This document shows, in pieces, positions 22,286 through 34,000 of a stretch of 64,000 nucleotides of DNA (positions are counted from its first letter, which is position 1; each line of letters begins with the position of its first letter). The translations under genes and the position numbers were made by a program. Origin of the DNA: Achatina immaculata (Eukaryota; Mollusca; Gastropoda; Stylommatophora; Achatinidae); NCBI GenBank assembly GCA_009760885.1, contig CM019713.1, positions 21,398,427 to 21,462,426 on the forward strand, read 5' to 3'. The notes beneath the pieces were generated by a model. The model was not told the origin of the DNA and did no database searches. It worked only from the letters and a program-made list of their open reading frames with translations.

Positions 22286-23620
22286 GTTTTGTGTTTAGTG
22301 TTGTGAAAGTGTGACTTCACTTACAAGCTGAGTACAGCTACCGGGAGTTTGGGAGAATTTAGTGTGAGTATATTACTCGTGAAGATATTTTGGCTGCAGT
22401 TTTTCCCTGTGCTTGTTACAGATGTCTAAGGGTACATTAGCAAAGCTATTTTGTAAATATCTTAATATGTGCGGGTGGGGGTTGGGGAGGGGCTTAGGTC
22501 GGGAGATATGCTGCGTGTTGTTCTGTACGGCGTGGTAGCAGAGGAAGTTAATGGGTAGCACGAGGACTTGCCACTTACTTAGGGAACCTGAGGGGTTTGA
22601 CCTATTGTCCACAAGCGGCCATCTTGTCACGTCCGTTGTCTAAACTTTCTTAGCGAGATTGAGGTAGCGTGAACTAGTGTAGTGTTCTGGCCTGAAGCAG
22701 GAATTATTTTTTTTTATAAATAGGAAACAACGAGGCTTTCATGCGGTAAAGTAAGAGAACACATTTTTGTAGGATTAGACCCAGAAAAAAAAACGTAGAC
22801 AAAGCACTTTAATGAGACTTGAGAGAAAGAAAAATCACAAGAGAATTACCTGGGATTCCAACATCCCGTGGCTCAGTTAGTACGCTGTTCTCTCGTGGCT
22901 AGGCGGCTGCTCGTCCTACCATACTAGCATCTGCTGTGTAACTTCCATTTCATCAAAGGAGGTCACAGGGGCCTTGTAGATAATGTTCTTAACACTCTCA
23001 GGAAAAAAAATCAAGCGGAGTGATATCTTTGTAATAGCTTCTTAGGACACATATTGTTAGACATTTTGTTGTGTGGATTTTTCCTTTTGGATCAGTTCTT
23101 GAATGAGGTTAGTATGTTAATTTGGTGAAGGCGTTCATTCTTGTGGCGAAGTCCTATTCACCGGAATGCTTTTATGTCAATTGTTGTATTGTTTATTTTG
23201 CATATGTTATATTGATTATTCATCTTTTGACATTCATCAGCTGAATCCATCATAATCGTTCTTTTCTTATTAAACTTGTTGAATGGAATTGTAACTACTG
23301 AGTTGACCTGCTGATTTGATCAACGTTTACTGCTAGTGCTGTTGTACATTTGGTTGATTTGATGTAATCATGTGATTGATCAGTGAAGCTCAGTTGCCAC
23401 TCCTATTGTAATATGAATAGTAAAGTATATCGCATGGGTTGAGTGTTGTTACCGTGTGTAGAACAGAGTAGTATCTCCTTTTCAAATATTGTTACTTGCT
23501 GTTGAGTATACATATACGCAACAGTTAGGTACCTTAGAGTAGGCACACGGCTTGAATATCTGCAGCGAGCAAAGCGTTGTCAAATAAAGATCTTTGAGTT
23601 GCACTTACATATTATGTGGC
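22286..23620. other. Long spacer without recognisable gene
   Basis: AT-rich unique DNA. No exon with conserved protein motifs, no array. A faint tRNA-like segment at 22862-22930 was considered and not accepted. Confidence 0.5.
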
Positions 23621-23624
23621 ATAC

Positions 23625-24300
23625 AACCGCTTCCAGGCCAAATAAGAAGAACTGCCGCCAGAATTCACCGAAAGAATGTGAGAATGATGTTATGAAACGA
23701 CCATAGCAGTCCCACTAAACCCGACTTTATAGCAGCGGTGAGAGCACGCCTCCAGCTCCGGCAGGAAATTCAAAATGCAACGTGGTGTGAATATACACGA
23801 AACAAAGATAAGATGTGGTAGTTCCTTATTGTCTGACACAAAATAAAGATGGGATGTGGTAGTTCCTTACTGTCTGACACAAAATAAAGATGGGATGTGG
23901 TAGTTCCTTACTGTCTGACACAAAATAAAGATGGGATGTGGTAGTTCCTTACTGTCTGACAGTCAACAACATACTGTGAGATCAGTTTCAGGTCAGACAT
24001 TAGAAGATCTCTGTCCGGACCCAACCATAGTACAGAAAGTCTCAGTCCGGGTTCAAACCACAGTACATAGAGTCTCTGTCCAGACCCAACCACAGTACAG
24101 AGAGTCTCTGTCTGGACTCAGACCACAGTACAGAGAGTCTCTGTCTGGACTCAGACCACAGTACAGAAAATATTCAAGTCGTGTTGGACGGTCAGGTTGT
24201 GGTGGAATCCTCAAGAAAGAAAACGAAGTAAGACCAACTTCCCGCGAGCAAGGGAGAAGCATGTCTGGGATGAGCTGGGTGTGATGGCACACTGTACAGA
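23625..24300 (+). pseudogene. R2/NeSL-like retroelement remnant, copy 2
   Basis: Homologous to 18461-18800: GAATTCACCGAAAG, GGCAGGAAATTCAAAATGCA, ATATACACGAAAC and the GGATGTGGTAGTTCC segment recur in the same order. Two small arrays have grown inside it: a 41-bp unit (four times, about 23801-23960) that repeats the codons following the zinc finger, and a 33-bp unit at 24005-24170. It is non-functional. Confidence 0.65.
23801..23960. repeat. 41-bp tandem repeat seeded by retroelement coding DNA
   Basis: Four units of AAAATAAAGATGGGATGTGG + TAGTTCCTTACTGTCTGACAC. The corresponding single-copy sequence in the relative at 18672-18700 is GGATGTGGTGGTTCCTTGCT. Confidence 0.92.
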
Positions 24301-24399
24301 GACATAGAAAAACACATGAAAGGAAAACAACTTGGAGGAAATACTAAAGTCTTTGACATGAACATCCATGCTGTATCGTCAGCTTCTTGCGATGGTTAT

Positions 24400-24560
24400 G
24401 ATCCAATAACTCGCAGACCTCTGGTAGATACGACCCGGAGAGGTCAACCCCTACCCCCACCCAGAATGTCAGAAAAGGCCCAAAATGCTTGCCTGAGAGA
24501 ATACTTCTCTGATGATCTGAGGAGCTGTGTGTTGTTTTGCTCTCTACATTAGAGGGTTTC
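24400..24560 (+). mobile_element. Dispersed element block (related to 17441-17640)
   Basis: Similar to 17441-17640 as described there. Here it lies downstream of the zinc-finger remnant, giving the expected 5'-to-3' order of one element. Confidence 0.6.
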
Positions 24561-24721
24561 TTGCCCTATTTAAGCAGCTTTATTTTTCTGCTTCTGTTTT
24601 GGCAATTATTGGCAGCGGGAAAATAGAAAATAATTTTGATGGATGTAAGTGCAGGAGTTCTAGACACAACATGCAGAGAAATGAGCTGGAAAATTGCAGA
24701 ATGATTTTGATATTAGAAATT

Positions 24722-24851
24722 CTTATATCTTATCTTATATCCTTCCCGTGCCGTTAAACGTCACATAGGGCTCGCAAAGTAGTTCGCCAATTTTTCCTGT
24801 CTTCGGCGAGTCTTTCAACCTCATCAAAGGATTTTATGCCTGTTAATTTGG
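24722..24851 (-). mobile_element. 130-bp LINE 3' fragment with perfect TSD (family X)
   Basis: Nearly identical to 20130-20255 (CCTTCCCGTGCCGTTA.ACGT, GTTCGCCAATTTTTCCTGTC). It is bounded by the perfect 10-bp duplication ATTAGAAATT at 24712-24721 and 24852-24861. It is a severely 5'-truncated insertion about 100 bp upstream of the GTPase start codon. Confidence 0.92.
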
Positions 24852-24955
24852 ATTAGAAATTAGTGAGGATTTAAAAAATAAACAAACTGAAGAAATGATT
24901 ATTTGAGACATGGTTTGTGATCAATTTCTATTCTTTGTGTGATCAGTTTTGACAC

Positions 24956-25083
24956 ATGATGCCAGAGGTCAAGGTCATCAAGGTGGTCTTGCTTGGTGAT
25001 GAAGGTGTTGGTAAAACAAGTCTGGCCAAAACTTTAACAGAAGGTCTCTTCCCAAGTGTGGACTCTCTTCCTGGACCGTCAGT
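24956..25083 (+). CDS. Rho-like GTPase exon 1
   Basis: Two consecutive ATG codons, then the P-loop exon. It ends at the donor CAGT|GTAAAC (phase 2); reading on gives an immediate stop. An acceptor-like GTGTGATCAG just upstream (to 24946) suggests a 5' UTR intron. Confidence 0.85.
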
Positions 25084-28000
25084 GTAAACATTTTCTCAAA
25101 TATTCAGCATAATTTCTGGAATTATATTATCTGTCATTATTTATCATTTGTGAAATTATATATAAATTTATGAAATTATTTATGTCTTTTTGAATGAGCT
25201 TCAAGTTTATATTTGTTCCAAATATTATGAGCCACGCTATTTGTTGCTTCTGATGAAGATGAAGATGATGAAGAAAGCTGATTGTCAGAACTTTCCAAGC
25301 TTGCCCAGACACACACAAGTAAGACAACCTCCTACCAAGTAACAGTGCTAGGTTTGTTAGCTTCACCAGATGCACATAAGTAAGACAACCTCCTAGCAAG
25401 TAACAGTGCTAGGTTTGTTAGCTTCACCACACATAAGTAAGACAACAACCTCCTACCAAGTAACAGTGCTAGGTTTGTTAGCTTCACCACACATAAGTAA
25501 GACAACAACCTCCTACCAAGTAACAGTGCTAGGTTTGTTAGCTTCACCACACATAAGTAAGACAACAACCTCCTACCAAGTAACAGTGCTAGGTTTGTTA
25601 GCTTCACCACACATAAGTAAGACAACAACCTCCTACCAAGTAATAGTGCTAGGATTGTTAGCTTCACCACACATAAGTAAGACAACAACCTCCTACCAAG
25701 TAATAGTGCTAGGTTTGTTAGCTTCACCACACATAAGTAAGACAAAAATCTCCTACCAAGTAACATGTGCTAGATTTCTTGGCTTCATCATGACCTGATA
25801 CAACAACCTCTCACCAAGTAACATGTGCTAGATTTCTCGGCTTCACTGTGACCTGATACAACAACCTCTCACCAAGTAACATGTGCTAGATTTCTCGGCT
25901 TCACCGTGACTTGGAACAACAACCTCCCACCAAGTAACATGTGCTAGATTTCTCGGCTTCACCGTGACTTGGAACAACAACCTCCCACCAAGTAACATGT
26001 GCTAGATTTCTTGGATTCACCATGACTTGGAACAACAACCTCCCATCAAGTAACATGTGCTAGATTTCTTGGCTTCACTGTGACCTAGTACAACAACCTC
26101 CCATCAAGTAATATGTGCTAGATTTCTTGGCTTCATCACGACCTGATACAACAACCTCCCACCAAGTAACATGTGCTAGATTTCTTGGCTTCACTGTGAC
26201 TTGGAACAACAACCTTCCACCAAGTAACATGTGCTAGATTTCTTGGCTTCACCATGACTTGGAACAACAACCTTCCATCAAGTAACATGTGCTAGATTTC
26301 TTGGCTTCACCATGACTTGGAACAACAACCTTCCACCAAGTAACATGTGCTAGATTTCTTGGCTTCACCATGACTTGGAACAACAACCTTCCATCAAGTA
26401 ACATGTGCTAGATTTCTTGGCTTCACCATGACTTGGAACAACAACCTTCCATCAAGTAACATGTGCTAGATTTCTTGGCTTCACCATGACTTGGAACAAC
26501 AACCTCCCACCAAGTAACATGTGCTAGATTTCTTGGCTTCATCACGACCTGATACAACAACCTTCCACCAGGTAACATGTGCTAGGTCTGTTGGCCTCAC
26601 TGTGACCTGGTACATATCTGTCAGTTATGAGATCTGTTACCATGGAACTCTGAGAAGTAGACAGGGAGAGCTTGAGCTGGTCCTTCTGTCTGAGCAACTC
26701 ATCATATTTAAATGATGTCATTTTATAGACAATCCATAATGTCATTTGATAGGCAATCTATGATGTTATTTGATAGACAATCTCCATAAATTTGCGCAGG
26801 AGCCAGTAAAAACAGTGATGGTACTGGAGTGATATTAATCTTGGCAATCATAATACGGCATCACTAACACATAAGATGTTATACTGATATACCACAGTTT
26901 CACTGCCACAGAACTGATACTAATATAAGATGTTATACTGATATACCACAGCTTCACTGCCACAGAACTGATACTAACATAAGATGTTATACTGATATAC
27001 CACAGCTTCACTGCCACAGAACTGATACTAACATAAGATGTTATACTGATGTAGCACAGCTTCACTGCCACAGAACTGATACTAACATAAGATGTTATAC
27101 TGATGTAGCACAACTTCACTGCCACAGAACTGATACTAACATAAGATGTTATACTGATGTAGCATAGCTTCACTGCCACAGAACTGATACTAACATAAGA
27201 TGTTATACTGATGTAGCACAGCTTCACTGCCACAGAACTGATACTAACATAAGCTTATCTTGTCTCAGGTCTGACAACTTTCCTGTGTACAAGTGCAGCA
27301 AGGAAACCATCATCAGAGCTGGTGACAATGCTTACAGCATCCACATCTTTGATCTTAGAGATGAAACCTCCATCAAAGAACATCTCTCTCAGGTAACACG
27401 CCATTCCCAAGATTATAAATTGGATTTTTCCCTCAGTTATTCAACGTGCAATGTCATGTTCTACTAGTTAAGATTCTTATGTTACATCATTCTGGATAGG
27501 TGTACTCTGTTTAGAACTCTTGTCATATTACATCACTCTAGACAGCTGTACTCTGTTTAGAACTCTTGTCATATTACACCATTCTAGACAGCTGTACTCT
27601 GTTCAGAACTCTCGTCATATTACACCATTCTAGACAGCTGTACTCTGTTCAGAACTCTCATCATATTACACCACTTTGGACAGCTGTACTCTGTTTAGAA
27701 CTCTCGTCCTATTACACCACTCTGGACAGCTGTACTCTGTTTAGAACTCTCATCATATTACACCACTCTGGACAGCTGTACTCTGTTTAGAACTCTCATC
27801 ATATTACACCACTCTGGACAGCTGTACTCTGTTTAGAACTCTCGTCATATTACACCACTCTGGACAGCTGTACTCTGTTTAGAACTCTCGTCATATTACA
27901 CCACTCTAGACAGCTGTACTCTGTTTAGAACTCTCGTCATATTACACCACTCTAGACAGCTGTACTCTGTTTAGAACTCTCGTCATATTACACCACTCTG

Positions 28001-31000
28001 GACAGCTGTACTCTGTTTAGAACTCTCGTCATATTACACCACTCTGGACAGCTGTACTCTGTTTAGAACTCTCGTCATATTACACCACTCTAGACAGCTG
28101 TACTCTGTTTAGAACTCTCGTCATATTACACCACTCTAGACAGCTGTACTCTGTTTAGAACTCTCGTCATATTACACCACTCTAGATAGCTGTACTCTGT
28201 TTAGAACTCTTGTCATATTACACCATTCTAGACAGCTGTACTCTGTTTAGAACTCTTGTCATATTACACCACTCTAGACAGCTGTACTCTGTTTAGAACT
28301 CTCGTCATATTACACCACTCTAGACAGCTGTACTCTGTTTAGAACTCTCGTCATATTACACCACTCTAGACAGATGTACTCTGTTTAGAACTCTCGTCAT
28401 ATTACACCACTCTAGACAGATGTACTCTGTTTAGAACTCTTGTCATATTACACCACTCTAGACAGCTGTACTCTGTTTAGAACTCTCGTCATATTACACC
28501 ACTCTAGACAGCTGTACTCTGTTTAGAACTCTCGTCATATTACACCACTCTAGACAGATGTACTCTGTTTAGAACTCTCGTCATATTACACCACTCTAGA
28601 CAGCTGTACTCTGTTTAGAACTCTCGTCATATTACACCACTCTAGACAGCTGTACTCTGTTTAGAACTCTTGTCATATTACACCACTCTAGACAGCTGTA
28701 CTCTCTTTAGAACTGTACTCAGGTTTACCACCCCCAACTCTTTAACTCTGACAAAATTATTCAGGCCCCCTTGTGCTAATGAGGCCCCCATGTGCTAATG
28801 AGGCCCCCATGTGCTAAAATCTATCATGGGCTTTAGACAAGATATTATGAAATTGTTTCTATGCTCAAAAGTCTATGATACACATGTGTGAGTGTGGAGC
28901 TGTACTATTGGCCAACATGTTGAGTTGTTATTTCCTTCAGTCTGTTCTCAGATAGCAATTGACAATTCTGTTACATTGGATATCTGTGTACAATGTTGCA
29001 ATAGCCAGATGCAATCACATAAAAATATGAATGTGTTCCATAAATGAAGCCAAAATAAAGAAGTCAACTCCTTAAGCTTGACAGTAACATAACTGGATTC
29101 TCTTCTCCATAATATCAAGATACATTAATGTACAGGCCATATCTTTCTCTTACATTCTCTTCTCAAAAATATCAAGATACATTAATGTTCAGGCCATATC
29201 TTTCTCTTACATTCTCTTCTCCAAAATATCAAGATACATTAACGTGCAGGCCATATCTTTCTCTTACATTCTCTTCTCCAAAATATCAAGATACATTAAT
29301 GTGCAGGCCATATCTTTCTCTTACATTCTCTTCTCCAAAATATCAAGATACATTAATGTGCAGGCCATATCTTTCTCTTACATTCTCTTCTCCAAAATAT
29401 CAAGATACATTAATGTTCAGGCCATATCTTTCTCTTACATTCTCTTCTCCAAAATATCAAGATACATTAATGTGCAGGCCATATCTTTCTCTTCAGTCAT
29501 AAACATGTCCTCACAACTAAAAACTGGAAAAACTGGAAACTGTAAAGGGCCTAGCTTTGTTGCTAGTACGGGGAACAGTCTCATTATACTCTGGGCATGC
29601 CCGTACGTGTTTGGCCTTCAACATCAGGATGTCCTCCATTGTTTTATTGAGAAATGATTTCAATGTTTTGTTGGATGTGTACTGCACATGATGTAGCATT
29701 TAGTTTGGATGATCCCGACAAGTATCTGTCACATACCAGCCAGAGTCCAGCCCATGTCCCCCGCTCATCCTCTGGCCCGTCCCCCGCTCATCCTCTGGCC
29801 CGTCCCCCGCTCATCCTCTGGCCCGTCCCCCGCTCATCCTCTGGCCCGTCCCCCGCTCATCCTCTGGCCCGTCCCCCGCTCATCCTCTGGCCCGTCCCCC
29901 GCTCATCCTCTGGCCCGTCCCCCGCTCATCCTCTGCCCCGTCCCCCGCTCATCCTCTGGCCCGTCCCCCGCTCATCCTCTGGCCCGTCCCCCGCTCATCC
30001 TCTGGCCCGTCCCCCGCTCATCCTCTGGCCCGTCCCCCGCTCATCCTCTGGCCCGTCCCCCACTCATCCTCTGGCCCGGTCTGTCTTCAGTCACCTGCCA
30101 AGAGTTCACTGACTTTGGACAACATTATCCTATTGTTATACACAAGATTATTGTCAGACTGTTTTACCTACAATAAGAAAGTGATAAAAACCTCCACGGG
30201 AAGCTTGTCCTAACATGCATACAATTAAAAGAAGAAACATGTTGGAAATGTGCTGGGATTACACATGATGATGATGAGACAATTTTTTCACAATAAAACT
30301 GCCACATTTCTGAACTTCCCTTCACTTTTGTTTTTTTTTTTAAGGCAAATTTCTGTTACCTGTGCTTTGACATGAGTAACCAGGCAAGCTTTGACAGTAT
30401 CAGGACAAGATGGGCATCATATCTGAGAACAAGATTAAAAACTATACTAGTTGGTGAGTTCACATTAGCTTCAGCATAATCAGGCATCATATCTGAGACA
30501 ACAACTAAAGACTATACTAGTTGGTGAGTTCACATTAGCTTCAGCATAATCAGGTATCATATCTGAGACAACAACTAAAGACTATACTAGTTGGTGAGTT
30601 CACACTAGCTTCAGCATAATCAGGTATCATATCTGAGACAACAACTAAAGACTATACTAGTTGGTGAGTTCACATTAGCTTCAGCATAATCAGGTATCAT
30701 ATCTGAGACAACAACTAAAGACTATACTAGTTGGTGAGTTCACACTAGCTTCAGCATAATCAGGTATCATATCTGAGACAACAACTAAAGACTATACTAG
30801 TTGGTGAGTTCACACTAGCTTCAGCATAATCAGGTATCATATCTGAGACAACAACTAAAGACTATACTAGTTGGTGAGTTCACATTAGCTTCAGCATAAT
30901 CAGGCATCATATCTGAGACAACAACTAAAGACTATACTAGTTGGTGAGTTCACATTAGCTTCAGCATAATCAGGCATCATATCAGAGATGAGTTATACAG

Positions 31001-34000
31001 GTAACAATAGCAACATAAATGGTAGAATAAGTAATTCTGTTATTATGTTTAGCAAAATGTTGTTATTGCCCTGCAAATACTCGTATCAACCTGCATACAA
31101 CACATCATATCAGACAGAGGTCATGCCACAGCAGGTTTTTATTTCCCAGAGTGAGCCTACCAGGTTTGTAGGCTGCTCCACCACCAAACACAAACATGTT
31201 TGTAACAATTATAGCAATAACATGAATATTACAGAAAGTAACATTTGTTGCAAAACATTATTTACACAAAGTTCTTGATGCTGAGTACACAGCCACATCA
31301 CAATTCTTCCCCTCTGATGATGTTCAGAGTAAAAATTGCTAATATTCACAATAACGTTGATAATAATGATGATGATCACAGTAAAAACTGATGACTAGGG
31401 TGATAGTAATAGTAAGTAATGAAGATATTCATGGCAAAGATTCTGATGACTAGGGTGATAGTAATAGTAAATAATGAAGATATTCATGGCAAAGAATCAT
31501 GATTACAGCCTGTCACAGCTTCTGCCATTTCCTAGAAAAGATGGCAAGATACTCTCAAAAAGTTACAATGCCAGGTTTTTCTGCACTATGGACCATGTGA
31601 ATTTCTACATTGTTTGCCAGGCTGGTGTGATGCAGGGTCTATCTGGAAGTGAAGTAAGGGCTTGGCTAGTTAAGATCTGTGAGCCCTGTACATATGTTCT
31701 ATCTGCTCACATAGAAAAAAAACAAAAACTGGTAACTCATTTCACTGTAAACATTTCAAAACATGTCCCTAGGTTTAAAGCTAGATCTTGTGTATGAGCC
31801 AAGAGCGCGTGATGTGTTGGAATCTCAAGGATTACAGACAGTTAGCAGAAATTCTGTGACCAGCTTGGCCAGTGAGATTCAGGCATGCCACTTTGTGGAG
31901 ATTTCTGCATTGAAATACTTGGGAATTGAGCAGGTACACAGAAGTGACAACTGTCATTCCTTTTTGTTTTCATTTACAGGTCATCTGTTTGTTAGACAAT
32001 CTCTAAGACTACTGATGGAAGCCACAGGAAAGTGAATTTTGCTTTGCTTATTAATTGTGATGGCTTTGAAAGAATATTTCAGTAACGTAATACAGAACTG
32101 TGTCCAAGAACACTGATTCTATTGAATCATTAACACAATTCACTTGCACTATTTGACTAATCGCTGCATTACCAAGCAGTCACTGAATTCCATCTACATT
32201 ATCCAACCAGTCACTGCACTGCACCTACATTATCCAACTAATCATGCATTCCATCTAATTTATCCAATTAATCATGCATTCCATCTACATTATCCAACCA
32301 AACACTGAACTCCCATCTACATTATTCAACCAAACACTACATTCATCTACATTATCTAACTAATCATGCATTCCATCTAATTTATCCAATTAATCATGCA
32401 TTCCATCTACATTATCCAACCAAACACTGAACTCCCATCTACATTATTCAACCAAACACTACACTCATCTACATTATCCAACCAATCACTGCATTCCACC
32501 TACATTATCCAAACAGTCACTGCATTCCACCTACATTATCTAAACAGTCACTGCATTCCACCTACATTATCCAAACAGTCACTGCATTCCACCTACATTA
32601 TCCAAACAGTCACTGCATTCCACCTACATTATCCAAACAGTCACTGCATTCCACCTACATTATCCAAACAGTCACTGCTTTTCACCTACATAACCCAGCC
32701 CGTCAGGCCATTCCACCTACATAACCCAGCCAGTCAGGGCATTCCCCCAGCACTACTGAACCAGTGAATGCAGATGCAGTCTCAGGTAAACAATAAATAC
32801 TTCATTGTACAAATATGGTTTGTCCAAGGTTCATCTCACTGACAAGAATGTGCACGTAGCAGTGAGCTAGAGCAGGCACCACAACCTCACTGCTGCTGCT
32901 GGTGGATCTTCACACGTACAGGCCTGACCCCATTTGGAATTTGTCACTTGTAGCTGACGTCATGTGGAATTTGTCACTTGTAGCTGACACCATGTGGAAT
33001 TTGTCACTTGTAGCTGATGTCATGTGGAATTTGTCACTTGTAGCTGACGTCATGTGGAATTTGTCACTTGTAGCTGATGTCATGTGGAATTTGTCACTTG
33101 TAGCTGATGTCATGTGGAATTTGTCACTTGTAGCTGACGCCATGTGGAATTTGTCACTTGTAGCTGACGTCATGTGGAATTTGTCACTTGTAGCTGACAC
33201 CATGTGGAATTTGTCACTTGTAGCTGATGTCATGTGGAATTTGTCACTTGTAGCTGACACCATGTGGAATTTGTCACTTGTAGCTGATGTCATGTGGAAT
33301 TTGTCACTTGTAGCTGACGCCATGTGGAATTTGTCACTTGTAGCTGACGTCATGTGGAATTTGTCACTTGTAGCTGACGTCATGTGGAATTTGTCACTTG
33401 TAGCTGATGTCATATGGAATTTGTCACTTGTAGCTGACGTCATGTGGAATTTGTCACTTGTAGCTGATGTCATGTGGAATTTGTCACTTGTAGCTGATGC
33501 CATGTGGAATTTGTCACTTGTAGCTGATGCTATGTGGAATTTGTCACTTGTAGCTGCTGACGCCATGTGGAATTTGTCGCTTGTAGCTGATGTCATGTGG
33601 AATTTGACACTTGTAACTGATTGTAAATCACCAGGATGAGACAACAGCTGAACTTATTAAAGCAGGAGGAAAAGAATGTGCAACAATCTATCATGCACTA
33701 TGTAAAAAGATATAGCATTCTGGTGTTTAGCCAAAAGAATGGAAAAGAACTGTATTCATACCACTGCCAAAATAGGGTAACTTGAAATTATGCACAAACT
33801 ACAGAACTGTTGCCCTGATTAGTCATGCCAGTAAAATTCTATTAAAAATCATAATGGGTAGACTTCATATGAAAATAGAAAAAGTCAGTATGGTCCAAGC
33901 TAGTTTTAGAGAAGAGTAACAAGAGATCATATATTTGATATAAGATTAATAATAGAGAAATGCAGAGAACTGATTGCGAATCTATATTTATCTTTTACAG

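Noticed and set aside
22862..22930. GTGGCTCAGTTAGTACGC stretch resembling a tRNA D-arm
   Set aside because: No acceptor stem or T-arm at the right distance.
32902..33644. Opposite-strand open frames of 245 and 244 residues (MWNLSLVADV / DKFHMTSATS repeats)
   Set aside because: They are the two strands of a 30-bp minisatellite inside a GTPase intron.
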